This document shows, piece by piece, positions 16,357 to 24,673 of a stretch of DNA of 36,363 nt (position 1 is the first letter of the stretch; the number at the start of each line of letters is the position of its first letter). The translations under genes and the position numbers were made by a program. This DNA comes from Bacteroidales bacterium (GTDB lineage: Bacteria; Bacteroidota; Bacteroidia; Bacteroidales; UBA10428), in NCBI GenBank assembly GCA_016926205.1, contig JAFGPB010000048.1:1-36363 (forward strand), in the 5' to 3' direction. Under the pieces are notes generated by a model that saw nothing but the letters and a program-made list of their open reading frames with translations, was not told the DNA's origin and made no database searches.

Positions 16357-17766
16357 TCAGATGCCCTTTCTCTTCAGGATAGTCAGAATGGTATATATGA
16401 TGATCTTAAGATCCACATAGATCGACATGTTATCCAGATAGATCAGGTCATATTTCAGTCGTGCCACCATTTGTTCAACATTTTCCGCGTATCCGTACTG
16501 AACCTGGCCCCATGAGGTTATGCCCGGCTTCACCTTGAGAAGGTGAAGATAATGGGGTTCTTTCTCCACGATCTTGTCAATGAAATATTTGCGTTCCGGC
16601 CGGGGACCGACAAGAGACATTTCACCTTTCAGTACATTATAAAAATTGGGGATCTCATCAAACCGGGTCCTTCGCATAAACTTTCCGAATTTTGTAATTC
16701 TGCCGTCGTTTTTTGAAGAGAGCTCGGGACCGTTTTTTTCTGCTCCCATATGCATGGAACGGAACTTGTATATGGTAAAGGGCTTGCCGTATCTTCCAAT
16801 ACGTTCATGACTGTAAAACACAGGTCCCGGAGAAGAGATCCTGATGCCCGCGATCAGAAACAGTGTCAGCGGCAGGGTGATCAGCAGCGCAAGCAATGCA
16901 ATGGTAAAGTCCAGAATGTTTTTTACATTTTCCTGCCATGCCGGCATCAATTGATGTGAAACCAGTATCAGAGGCATTCCGAGTATCGAATTCATTTTCA
17001 CCTTGCCGGTCAGGATATCATGGATGCTTGGAATGGCTTTAATGACTACATCGGATTCGATCAGCTTGTTGATGATCCGGTTGATCAGATGATGTTCAGA
17101 TGATTCAATGGCGATGATCACTTCCTCGGTTTGATGTTCCGAAATTATATTCCGGATGTTATCAATGTTGCCCAGGTGCTTCATATATCCGGCAAGCAGG
17201 TTTTTGGTCTTTCCGTCCACATCTATGAAACCCACGAATCTGTTTCCGCTTCTTTTTGCCTGGTCTTTTATTTCAAGGTATGTATCGACAGCTTTTGCAT
17301 TGCTGCCTATGATCAGTGTGTTGAATCCGATGTCACCGCGGCGGATCCGTCTTGCCGTATAGCTGGTGATGGTGAACCGGGGTAAATATGTGATCAGGAA
17401 ATGCGATAAGAAATACACCAGATAAAGGGAATCGTTGTATAAAAAAAGGTTCAACCGCTCATCCAGGATAAGGAACAGTATAACAACACCAATAAAAGTG
17501 ATTCCGATCGTCTGCAGGAGTTCAGACAAACGTGATTTGCGGTATACTTCTTTATAATATCCCGAAAGGAAATAAAGCAGGATCCAGAAAACAGGCACAA
17601 GGAAAAGGCCATAGAAATAGACATTCTCAGGCGAAGCGGAGATCCCTTCATTCCGGGAATAGGATGCCAGATACTGCTTAAAATGAAAGGCTGCAACATT
17701 CCAGCTCAATGTTGCGGACAGAAAATCGGATAGAATGTATTTAAGTGTCTGAATCCTCTTGTTCAT
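16357..17766 (-). CDS. Polyprenyl-phosphate sugar-1-phosphate transferase (WcaJ-like)
   Basis: The protein is an initiating transferase for exopolysaccharide or capsule: it moves a sugar-1-phosphate from a nucleotide sugar to undecaprenyl phosphate at the inner membrane. The N-terminal third has about four membrane segments (for example YFYGLFLVPVFWILLYFLSGYY). A Rossmann-like central domain follows (FNTLIIGSNAKAVDTYLEI), then a further membrane helix and the bacterial sugar transferase domain. Catalytic-type motifs there include GPVFYSHERIGRYGKPFTIYKFRSM, RRTRFDEIPNFYNVLKGEMS and LVGPRPERKYF. I use the ATG at 17766 (MNKRIQTLKYILSD), giving 469 aa, in place of the track start six codons upstream. 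The sugar specificity, glucose or another, is not determined. An oxidoreductase-like gene lies upstream on the same strand. Confidence 0.92.
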   Translation of the reverse strand: MNKRIQTLKYILSDFLSATLSWNVAAFHFKQYLASYSRNEGISASPENVYFYGLFLVPVFWILLYFLSGYYKEVYRKSRLSELLQTIGITFIGVVILFLILDERLNLFLYNDSLYLVYFLSHFLITYLPRFTITSYTARRIRRGDIGFNTLIIGSNAKAVDTYLEIKDQAKRSGNRFVGFIDVDGKTKNLLAGYMKHLGNIDNIRNIISEHQTEEVIIAIESSEHHLINRIINKLIESDVVIKAIPSIHDILTGKVKMNSILGMPLILVSHQLMPAWQENVKNILDFTIALLALLITLPLTLFLIAGIRISSPGPVFYSHERIGRYGKPFTIYKFRSMHMGAEKNGPELSSKNDGRITKFGKFMRRTRFDEIPNFYNVLKGEMSLVGPRPERKYFIDKIVEKEPHYLHLLKVKPGITSWGQVQYGYAENVEQMVARLKYDLIYLDNMSIYVDLKIIIYTILTILKRKGI

Positions 17767-17834
17767 AACCGGGCAGCCGCTCATAGAGCCTATTTAGGCT
17801 GTTCTGTTAGATCATCACGGGAATTTAAGAAAAG

Positions 17835-17868
17835 CAAATATGGCATCAAAAATTGAAAAAATCACAAA
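17835..17868 (-). promoter_or_regulatory. Probable promoter of the wcaJ-like gene
   Basis: On the minus strand TTTG (17868-17865) and CATATTTG (17842-17835, one mismatch to TAnnTTTG) are 22 nt apart. The site lies about 70 nt before the gene start, so the gene may be transcribed separately from the upstream oxidoreductase gene. Confidence 0.45.
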
Positions 17869-17964
17869 ACAGGATTCGATTATTGTCTCCGGTTTTCATA
17901 CCCTTGATTCGTTCCTTCATTCTCTGGCAACCAGGATTGGGTTGTTGAATTTAACAGCACCTTT

Positions 17965-18906
17965 TCAGGTATACTGAATGACACTTTTCCTGACTTTTTC
18001 CAGAATTCTTTCTGTCAGGATAAAAGGTTCAAACCCGCATTCCGTTTCATCCTGATGTTTGCATCCGGAACCGGCAGACAATATGAATCCGGAAAGCTCG
18101 TCAAGAAGCGGATCCGGATTCTCAATTTCAATATTGTCAATGATCAGGGGGGAGTCATTATGGTTTTTTTTATGCTGTATGTTCCAGCTTGTCAATTTAT
18201 GTGAAATGAAATCATATTTAATGCATCTGTCTTTTAATATGATTGTTGCCTGAAAGTCATCCCTTGCAGCTACAATGTTGCAGGTGATATTCACGGCACA
18301 ACCGTTGTTGTATTCAAGGCGTGCGTTAATGATCTCAGGTATTGCGGACAACATGCTCAGTCCCTTTGCCTTGACGGAAAGGACCTGGCCTTTAACCAGA
18401 GTGCTGACAACCTGTGTATTGATCAGCAGGTCTTCGAGGATTGGATTTGAGACTGTCCTCTGATGGATGTTTCTGTAATAATGCAGTTCTATAAACTTGA
18501 TCCCGGAAACATCGGCAATCATTTTTTGGAGTCCCTTCAGGTTAATGCTTCCGACATTGTGTACCTTGAGCATTACATTTGCCTCCCGGGCCAGTTTGAC
18601 AAGTTGCATGGCCTCATCTGAAGACCTTATGGCCATTGGATGAAGCAGAATGTGTTTGCCTTTCCTGAGTGCTTTTTCAACCAGTTTGTTGTGCAGTCTG
18701 CCCGGGCCGGAAAAGATCATGGCATCGGCCCCGTCGATCAGCAGATCAGGAGAATGATAAGCAGCAACGACATTTGAAAATGTGATATCCGTTAACGGTA
18801 TACCAAAAGAATAGTACCCGACAATCCTGACATCCTGAATTTCGTCCAATATCCTGATGTGCCTGTCAAAACTGGCACCAGACCCGATAATACCAACATT
18901 CATCAT
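17965..18906 (-). CDS. Gfo/Idh/MocA-like protein lacking catalytic residues
   Basis: The 313-aa protein has the layout of Gfo/Idh/MocA sugar oxidoreductases: an N-terminal Rossmann domain beginning MNVGIIGSGASFDRHIRIL and a C-terminal alpha/beta domain. The region ADAMIFSGPGRLHNKLVEKALRKGKHILLHP lines up with the family segment that normally ends in EKP; here it is LHP, so the substrate-site Lys is missing. The conserved Asp-x3-His segment appears as LEDLLINTQVV, with Asn in place of the catalytic His. These alignments are by eye. It is probably a non-catalytic or altered-function relative, perhaps a sensor or partner in surface glycan synthesis because of the adjacent transferase gene. A TATGTTTG box lies 17 nt upstream. 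Confidence 0.8.
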   Translation of the reverse strand: MMNVGIIGSGASFDRHIRILDEIQDVRIVGYYSFGIPLTDITFSNVVAAYHSPDLLIDGADAMIFSGPGRLHNKLVEKALRKGKHILLHPMAIRSSDEAMQLVKLAREANVMLKVHNVGSINLKGLQKMIADVSGIKFIELHYYRNIHQRTVSNPILEDLLINTQVVSTLVKGQVLSVKAKGLSMLSAIPEIINARLEYNNGCAVNITCNIVAARDDFQATIILKDRCIKYDFISHKLTSWNIQHKKNHNDSPLIIDNIEIENPDPLLDELSGFILSAGSGCKHQDETECGFEPFILTERILEKVRKSVIQYT

Positions 18907-18922
18907 TCCCTGGATCGATACG

Positions 18923-18930
18923 CAAACATA
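18923..18930 (-). promoter_or_regulatory. -7 box of the oxidoreductase-like gene
   Basis: TATGTTTG on the minus strand fits TAnnTTTG and ends 16 nt before the ATG, so the leader would be very short. No -33 TTTG is evident; the upstream sequence is a poly-A tract on this strand. Confidence 0.45.
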
Positions 18931-18977
18931 AATTTTTTCGAAACAGGGGATTTTTTTTTTAGATTCGACTTATCAAC

Positions 18978-18985
18978 TAAATTTG
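18978..18985 (+). promoter_or_regulatory. -7 box of pcm
   Basis: TAAATTTG fits the consensus and lies 21 nt before the preferred pcm ATG. It overlaps the TTG that the ORF track uses as start, which argues for the downstream ATG. A run of T residues rather than TTTG occupies the -33 area. Confidence 0.5.
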
Positions 18986-19006
18986 TTGATAAAGCCGAAC
19001 CGCTGT

Positions 19007-19657
19007 ATGGTAAAAGTTGAGGACAATTATCGACATAAAGGATTAAGAAAGAAGCTTATTGATGAGATCAGTCAAAAGGGGATCACTGACGATCGCGTTT
19101 TATCGGCTATGAATAAGGTTCCGAGACATGCTTTCATGGACAGCGGATTCATCAATTTTGCATATAAGGATCAGGCATTTCCGATCGGTTCGGGACAGAC
19201 CATTTCGCAACCCTATACAGTTGCATTCCAGACCCAGCTTCTTTCGGTAGATCCATTGAACAGGGTGCTGGAAATCGGAACCGGTTCCGGTTATCAGGCA
19301 GCAATACTGGCTGAAATGGGAGCCAAGGTTTATACCGTTGAACGTCAGAAGGACCTGTATCTGAAATCACAGGCCCTGCTGGAAAGACTGAACTACCGCG
19401 TAAATTTTTTTTATGGTGACGGCAACCTCGGACTGCCCACTTACGGTCCCTTCGATCGGATTCTCATTACTGCTGCGGCACCTGAAATCCCCGAAAATTT
19501 GCTGGAACAGCTGAAAGTCGGGGGACGTATGGTTTTGCCGTTGGGGAAAGGTTCTTCGCAGGTGATGATCTTAGTGAAAAAAACCGGAGAAAACGAGACA
19601 ATGAGTTCAGAACACGGATTGTTCGTTTTTGTTCCCATGCTGAAAGGAAAAGAATAA
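19007..19657 (+). CDS. pcm: Protein-L-isoaspartate O-methyltransferase
   Basis: Pcm methylates isoaspartyl residues in aged proteins with AdoMet and so starts their repair. The 216-aa product has the conserved PRHAFMD and SGQTISQPYTVAFQTQLL substrate-site segments, then the AdoMet motif VLEIGTGSGYQAAILAEMG, FYGDGNLGLPTYGPFDRI and PLGKGSSQVMILV. The track start (TTG 18983) lies on a promoter box; the ATG at 19007 gives MVKVEDNYRHKGLRKKLIDEI, the N-terminus I recall for Bacteroidota members. It is 33 nt upstream of an MBL-fold gene and may be cotranscribed with it. Confidence 0.94.
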   Translation: MVKVEDNYRHKGLRKKLIDEISQKGITDDRVLSAMNKVPRHAFMDSGFINFAYKDQAFPIGSGQTISQPYTVAFQTQLLSVDPLNRVLEIGTGSGYQAAILAEMGAKVYTVERQKDLYLKSQALLERLNYRVNFFYGDGNLGLPTYGPFDRILITAAAPEIPENLLEQLKVGGRMVLPLGKGSSQVMILVKKTGENETMSSEHGLFVFVPMLKGKE

Positions 19658-19690
19658 ACATATGGAATACACGCTTTTGTTTGACTGATC

Positions 19691-20329
19691 ATGATCAATA
19701 TCAAGAGTTTCGTTTGCAATGAGATGGGTGTGAATGCCCTGTTGCTGTATGAGAACAACGGGCAATGTGTCATCGTTGATCCGGGTTGCTGGGATGAAGG
19801 TCCGTGCAATGTTCTGAAAGATTTCATAAACAAAGGATCCCTGAATCCTGTATGCGTGATCAATACACATGGGCATTTTGACCATATTGCAGGGAATGCT
19901 TTTATTAAAAATGAATTTAACTGCCCGGTCTGGATTCACAGGGACGATCTTTTTCTGCTTGAGCGGGCAGAGGAAATTGCCGGCATGTTCGGTTTTCAGA
20001 TCAGGAAACCACCGTATCCTGACAGGTTCCTGACGGAGAATGACACCATAGAACTGGGCGGTTCGGTGATCAGGATCATACTCGTACCGGGCCATTCACC
20101 CGGCAGTATCTGCCTGTATTCGGAATCCGACAAACTGCTGATTTGCGGGGATGTGCTTTTCAACGGAGGTATCGGGAGGACAGACCTTTTCGGGGGGGAT
20201 TACGGGACACTGGTCAGCGGTATCCGTAACAAACTGCTGGTCCTGCCCCGTGATACGGTCGTATACCCCGGGCACGGACCGGTAACAACAATCGGACAGG
20301 AACATGATACAAATCCTTTTTTGAAATAG
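19691..20329 (+). CDS. MBL-fold metallohydrolase (glyoxalase II-like)
   Basis: The 212-aa protein is a single metallo-beta-lactamase domain of the glyoxalase II/YcbL type. Metal ligands are visible in THGHFDH (H60, H62, D64, H65), LVPGHSPGSICLY (third His), CGDVLFNGGIGRTD (bridging Asp) and the last His in YPGHGPVT. The short form lacks the C-terminal helical domain of classical glyoxalase II, so hydroxyacylglutathione is unlikely to be the certain substrate; a thioester or sulfur compound hydrolase is possible. It sits between pcm and gcvP with gaps of 33 and 36 nt, suggesting one transcript. Confidence 0.9.
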   Translation: MINIKSFVCNEMGVNALLLYENNGQCVIVDPGCWDEGPCNVLKDFINKGSLNPVCVINTHGHFDHIAGNAFIKNEFNCPVWIHRDDLFLLERAEEIAGMFGFQIRKPPYPDRFLTENDTIELGGSVIRIILVPGHSPGSICLYSESDKLLICGDVLFNGGIGRTDLFGGDYGTLVSGIRNKLLVLPRDTVVYPGHGPVTTIGQEHDTNPFLK

Positions 20330-20365
20330 GGAAGACATACATTTTTACAATTTTATGCCTGAGAA

Positions 20366-23263
20366 ATGAATATGAACACTGACCATTTTGCAACCCGGCA
20401 TCTGGGTCCGCGGACACAGGAGGTTCAGGACATGCTGGATAAGACAGGAGTTGCAACCCTTGATGAACTTATCGGAAAAACCATACCTTCTTCCATCCAT
20501 TTGAAAGGCCCTCTTAAAGTTCCCAAAGGCATCAGTGAACGGGAATACCTGGAAAGGGTCCGAAACATCGCCCGCCGGAACAGGATGTTTAAAACATACA
20601 TCGGCACGGGGTATTACGGGACTTTCATGCCTCCGGTAATACAGCGCAATATCCTCGAGAATCCGGGATGGTATACTTCCTATACGCCTTACCAGGCTGA
20701 AATCTCGCAGGGAAGGCTGGAAGCTTTGCTGAATTTTCAGACCGTCATCACCGAACTGACCGGCATGGAGCTGGCCAATGCTTCGTTGCTGGATGAGGGA
20801 ACAGCTGCCGCTGAAGCCATGATCATGCTGTACAATGCACGTTCAAGGGAAAAGCTGGCAAAAGGGGCCAGCAGGTTCTTCGTCGATCTTAATGTTTTTC
20901 CCCAGACTCTGGCTGTAATAAAAACCCGTGCTGAAGCCTTAAAAATTGAACTGGTAACAGGTGATTTCAGGACCATGAACCCGGATGAGGCATACTTCGG
21001 AGCATTGGTTCAGTATCCGGCCGGTGACGGCAAAGTCATTGACTATGAGGATTTTGTGGAACAGCTGCACGCAAACGGCATCGGCCTGACTGTGGCAGCT
21101 GATATCATGAGTCTTATCCTTTTAAAATCCCCGGGAAGCTGGGGCGCTGATGTAGTAGTCGGCTCAACACAACGTTTTGGCATTCCCATGGGCTATGGAG
21201 GTCCTCATGCTGCTTTTTTTGCCGCAAAGGGCGAATACAAGCGCTTCATTCCCGGCCGCATCATCGGGGTCACCATTGACCGGGAGAACCGCCGAGCCTG
21301 CCGCATGGCACTGCAGACAAGGGAACAGCATATCAAGCGTGAAAAGGCCACGTCCAATATATGTACATCCCAGGCTTTACTGGCCATTATGGCAGGGATG
21401 TACGCAGTATACCACGGATACGAAGGTTTGCAGTTCATTGCCCGGCGCATCCATTCATATGCAGTGACGTTGTCGGACATGTTGACAACACTGGGATATC
21501 AGGAGGATAACGAAGTCTTTTTTGATACACTGAAGGTAAGTCTGCCGGGAAATGTTCCGCAGGACATGATACGTTCACTGGCACTGGACGACCGGATCAA
21601 CTTCCGGTATCGGAGCGACGGAAGTGTGGGCATCAGTCTGGATGAAACCACGACCATCGATGATCTGAACGATATTGCCGGGGTATTTGCAAAGGCCTTG
21701 GGAAATACTGGTCAGATGATCATGGATGCTGGTCGGTCCTTCCAGGATATTGCAGGATCAGGTCAGACACCGGGAATGGGTAAAGGGTTCCTCCGTGCGG
21801 ACCGGTATATGGATCTGCCGCTTTTTAAAAACTACAGGAGCGAAACCGGGATGATGCGGTATATCAAAAAACTCGAACGAAAGGATTTTGCATTGACAGA
21901 TGGTATGATCTCACTCGGTTCCTGCACCATGAAACTGACCGGAGCAGTGGAAATGCTGCCCTTAAGCTGGCCGGAATTCGGCAACATACATCCTTTTGTG
22001 CCTCCCGACCAGGCTGAAGGGTATCTGCAGATCATCCGCGAACTGGGAGATTTCCTGAAAGCCTTGACCGGATTCAATGCGGTGTCGTTTCAGCCAAATT
22101 CAGGTGCGGCAGGGGAGTATACCGGACTGCTGGTCATAAAAAAATACCTGGCCAGCCTGGGACAGTCGCACCGCGATGTGGTGCTGATACCGGCCTCGGC
22201 ACACGGTACCAATCCGGCAAGTGCTGCTATGGCAGGACTGAATGTTGTTGTCGTATCTTGTGATGACCATGGGAACATCGATGTGAGTGACCTTAAAGCG
22301 AAGGCTGAATTGCACCGCGACCGGCTGGCCGCTTTTATGGTCACCTATCCCTCGACACACGGTGTGTTTGAAGAGGCGATCCGGGAAATGGTCGACATCA
22401 TTCATCAGTATGGCGGTCAGGTTTATATGGACGGTGCCAATATGAATGCACAGATTGGCCTTACAAGTCCTGCTACCATCGGTGCTGATGTTTGTCATTT
22501 GAACCTTCACAAGACTTTCGCCATACCCCATGGAGGTGGGGGACCGGGTATGGGACCCATACTTGCGGCCAGTCATCTGGAAAAGTTTCTTCCTGCACAT
22601 CCTGTTGTTGACACGGGAACAAGTGACGGGATATCAGCCGTTTCATCGGCTCCGTTCGGGAGTGCAAGCATTCTGGTCATTTCACATGCCTATTGCTGCC
22701 TGATGGGAGGGGAAGGTTTGACACATGCCAGCAGGATCGCCATCCTGAATGCAAATTATCTTGCCTCATGCCTGAATGAATATTTCAATGTGCTGTATAA
22801 AGGCATAAACGGATTTGTAGGGCATGAAATGATTCTCGACTGCCGTGCATTTAAAAGTCTTGCCGGTATTACCGAAGCCGATATTGCCAAAAGACTGATG
22901 GATTATGGTTTTCATGCACCTACACTCTCATTTCCGGTGCACGGTACTCTGATGGTGGAACCTACCGAAAGTGAATCCCTGCAGGAGCTCGACAGGTTCG
23001 TCGAAGCAATGAAGGCCATACACCGGGAGATACAGGAGGTGATTGAATCCGGCAACACGGAGGATAACGTCCTGAAGAATGCGCCCCATACGGAAACCAT
23101 GGTGGTAAGCGATGAATGGAACCACTCTTATTCAAGAAGGAAAGCTGCATTTCCGCTGAAATGGCTGGAAGAACGCAAGTTCTGGCCTTCCGTAAGCCGC
23201 GTCGACGATGCGTATGGCGACCGCAACCTGGTCTGTACCTGCGTACCACCTGAACCGGAATAA
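20366..23263 (+). CDS. gcvP: Glycine dehydrogenase (decarboxylating), P-protein
   Basis: GcvP is the pyridoxal-phosphate P-protein of the glycine cleavage system; it decarboxylates glycine and passes the aminomethyl group to lipoyl H-protein. At 965 aa it is the long single-chain form equivalent to fused GcvPA and GcvPB. The N-terminal half has FIGTGYYG-like TYIGTGYYGTFMPPVI and YTPYQAEISQGRLEALLNFQT. The C-terminal half has GSCTMKL, PASAHGTNPASAAMAG and the PLP lysine at about residue 716 in NLHKTFAIPHGGGGPGMGP. The end WNHSYSRRKAAFPL is conserved. Two start ATGs (20366 and 20372) are possible. Partner genes gcvT and gcvH are not in the window. Confidence 0.97.
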   Translation: MNMNTDHFATRHLGPRTQEVQDMLDKTGVATLDELIGKTIPSSIHLKGPLKVPKGISEREYLERVRNIARRNRMFKTYIGTGYYGTFMPPVIQRNILENPGWYTSYTPYQAEISQGRLEALLNFQTVITELTGMELANASLLDEGTAAAEAMIMLYNARSREKLAKGASRFFVDLNVFPQTLAVIKTRAEALKIELVTGDFRTMNPDEAYFGALVQYPAGDGKVIDYEDFVEQLHANGIGLTVAADIMSLILLKSPGSWGADVVVGSTQRFGIPMGYGGPHAAFFAAKGEYKRFIPGRIIGVTIDRENRRACRMALQTREQHIKREKATSNICTSQALLAIMAGMYAVYHGYEGLQFIARRIHSYAVTLSDMLTTLGYQEDNEVFFDTLKVSLPGNVPQDMIRSLALDDRINFRYRSDGSVGISLDETTTIDDLNDIAGVFAKALGNTGQMIMDAGRSFQDIAGSGQTPGMGKGFLRADRYMDLPLFKNYRSETGMMRYIKKLERKDFALTDGMISLGSCTMKLTGAVEMLPLSWPEFGNIHPFVPPDQAEGYLQIIRELGDFLKALTGFNAVSFQPNSGAAGEYTGLLVIKKYLASLGQSHRDVVLIPASAHGTNPASAAMAGLNVVVVSCDDHGNIDVSDLKAKAELHRDRLAAFMVTYPSTHGVFEEAIREMVDIIHQYGGQVYMDGANMNAQIGLTSPATIGADVCHLNLHKTFAIPHGGGGPGMGPILAASHLEKFLPAHPVVDTGTSDGISAVSSAPFGSASILVISHAYCCLMGGEGLTHASRIAILNANYLASCLNEYFNVLYKGINGFVGHEMILDCRAFKSLAGITEADIAKRLMDYGFHAPTLSFPVHGTLMVEPTESESLQELDRFVEAMKAIHREIQEVIESGNTEDNVLKNAPHTETMVVSDEWNHSYSRRKAAFPLKWLEERKFWPSVSRVDDAYGDRNLVCTCVPPEPE

Positions 23264-23599
23264 GGCTGAATGCTGAACGAGAATTGGTTATGGAAATATT
23301 GGATAAGCCGGTTCATCATTTTATCATTGAATCAACATACGGTTAAATTTCCCGATGCGCTATATGGGAAATACGGGTCCGGGGTTATACTCTATGGTAT
23401 AATATTTATTATTATGTAAGGAAAAAAATTGAATTTTTTGTATTATGTTATCAATCAATTGTATATTTGAAGTCTTGATGAACGCATATGAATTTTTATG
23501 CACTTTCCTTAAATAATTGTGCGTAATGTTGTGTTTAAACGAGCAATATGGGATTTATTAAATGACAGGGTTATTTTTTACCCGTTAACAGTATAAACA
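23264..23599. other. 336-nt AT-rich intergenic region before the sigma operon
   Basis: No coding sequence is apparent. The left third follows gcvP without a clear terminator. The centre holds the promoter at 23437-23469. The right part is a leader of about 125 nt ending in an imperfect GGGT...ACCC hairpin (about 23572-23587) shortly before the TTG start of the sigma gene. I see no other element. Confidence 0.5.
23437..23469 (+). promoter_or_regulatory. Bacteroidota-type promoter of the second ECF sigma operon
   Basis: TTTG (23437-23440) and a perfect TATATTTG (23462-23469) are spaced by 21 nt. Transcription from here would carry a leader of about 125 nt before the sigma start at 23600. Confidence 0.6.
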
Positions 23600-24196
23600 T
23601 TGAAACGTTTTCATAATTTCACAGACAGGGATCTGGTCAGTGGTATCATTTCCCGCGATGAACGAATCATCGAAAAAATTTACAAACTGTATTATCAATC
23701 CATCAGGTTCTTTGTCATTAAAAACAATGGTACGGATGATGATGCATGGGATGTTTTCCAGAATGCTATCCTGATTCTGTTTCAGAAATTCAGGGATGAC
23801 AGTTTTAAATTAACCTGTTCACTGAAAACATATCTTCATTCCATTGCAAGGATTGTATGGCTCAGAGAGCTGAAGAAAAGGAAAAAGGGAAATGACCGAA
23901 TCGTTTTGGAGGAAGAATTACCGGATGCAGCATCAGATGTATCGGAAATATATGAGCGAAATGAACGCCTTGCGCTTTACAGAAGTGTACTGGAAAAAAT
24001 GAGCGGAAACTGTCAGAGGGTTTTGAATCTTCATTATGAAGGCAGATCGATCCGCGAAATCACGCATATTATGGGATTCAGGAACGAACAACATACAAGA
24101 AACCGCATTTATCGCTGCAAACTAACCTTAACAAACAGAATACAAGCTACATATGGTTACCAAGAATTGAGAAATGAAAAAGTCGAGGATGATTGA
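23600..24196 (+). CDS. ECF-type RNA polymerase sigma factor
   Basis: The 198-aa protein has sigma region 2 (about residues 10-75; LYYQSIRFFVIKNNGTDDDAWDVFQNAILILFQKF) and region 4 (about residues 130-185; RVLNLHYEGRSIREITHIMGF, then the recognition helix around NEQHTRNRIYRCK). It starts at a TTG (MKRFHNFTDRDLVSGI) with no alternative ATG nearby; a weak start is plausible for a low-level regulator. It overlaps the next gene by 23 nt, so the two should be cotranscribed and coupled. The helix-turn-helix helix is longer than in the sigma at 134-643, so the two regulators are not close paralogs. Confidence 0.9.
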   Translation: MKRFHNFTDRDLVSGIISRDERIIEKIYKLYYQSIRFFVIKNNGTDDDAWDVFQNAILILFQKFRDDSFKLTCSLKTYLHSIARIVWLRELKKRKKGNDRIVLEEELPDAASDVSEIYERNERLALYRSVLEKMSGNCQRVLNLHYEGRSIREITHIMGFRNEQHTRNRIYRCKLTLTNRIQATYGYQELRNEKVEDD

Positions 24197-24458
24197 GGAT
24201 TACCTGGATGGGTTGCTCAGCAAGCAGGAGAAAAAAGAGTTTGAAAAAAAGCTGGGTGAGGATAAGGAACTGGCGGATCTTTTAAAATTTCATGCCGAGG
24301 TGAATGAAAGCATCAGGGATCATGAGTTGCATGATTTGCGCAGGAAGCTTAAGGAACTGTATAACAAGGTTTGTGTTCGTCCGGTTGGCAAGGAGGATAA
24401 ATCTGTATCGAAAAGGGAAGATAAGGGATCACGGAATATAAAGAATCCTGATTCTTAG
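24174..24458 (+). CDS. Small anti-sigma-like protein without membrane segment
   Basis: The 94-aa ORF starts at an ATG inside the sigma gene; a second ATG at 24189 is possible. Its first half, IEDYLDGLLSKQEKKEFEKKLGEDKELADLLKFHAEVNE, resembles the N-terminal helical region of Bacteroidota membrane proteins encoded after ECF sigma genes, which act as anti-sigma-type partners. The usual transmembrane helix and periplasmic or TPR part is missing; a basic, Lys/Arg-rich tail (KEDKSVSKREDKGSRN) ends the protein. It could be a soluble anti-sigma or sigma-binding domain, or the remnant of a longer gene. The role is inferred from the overlap with the sigma gene. Confidence 0.65.
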   Translation: MKKSRMIEDYLDGLLSKQEKKEFEKKLGEDKELADLLKFHAEVNESIRDHELHDLRRKLKELYNKVCVRPVGKEDKSVSKREDKGSRNIKNPDS

Positions 24459-24673
24459 GCAACAATTATTACAGTGAAGAACAGACGTTTAAGTACTCTG
24501 AAGTCCCTCATAATCAAAAACATGAAATTGTCTTGATTCTGAAGCATTTTCAGCCTGCTGCCATGGGATTCCTTTGCAATTCAAATGCGATTTTCAGATA
24601 TACAAACAGATATTTAATAAGAATTACATCATGACGGGAAACATGTATCGGTGTATTTTCATAAAAATGGAAT

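Noticed and set aside
17840-17977. 45-codon plus-strand ORF between the wcaJ-like and oxidoreductase genes
   Set aside because: It overlaps the minus-strand promoter of the wcaJ-like gene and the 3' end of the oxidoreductase gene, with no start signals or family resemblance.
18020-18060. GGTTCAAACCC-like stretch resembling a tRNA T-arm
   Set aside because: It is inside the oxidoreductase coding sequence and no acceptor stem or anticodon arm is found around it.
22100-22600. 166-aa minus-strand ORF opposite gcvP
   Set aside because: It is antisense to the conserved PLP-binding half of gcvP and has no independent support.
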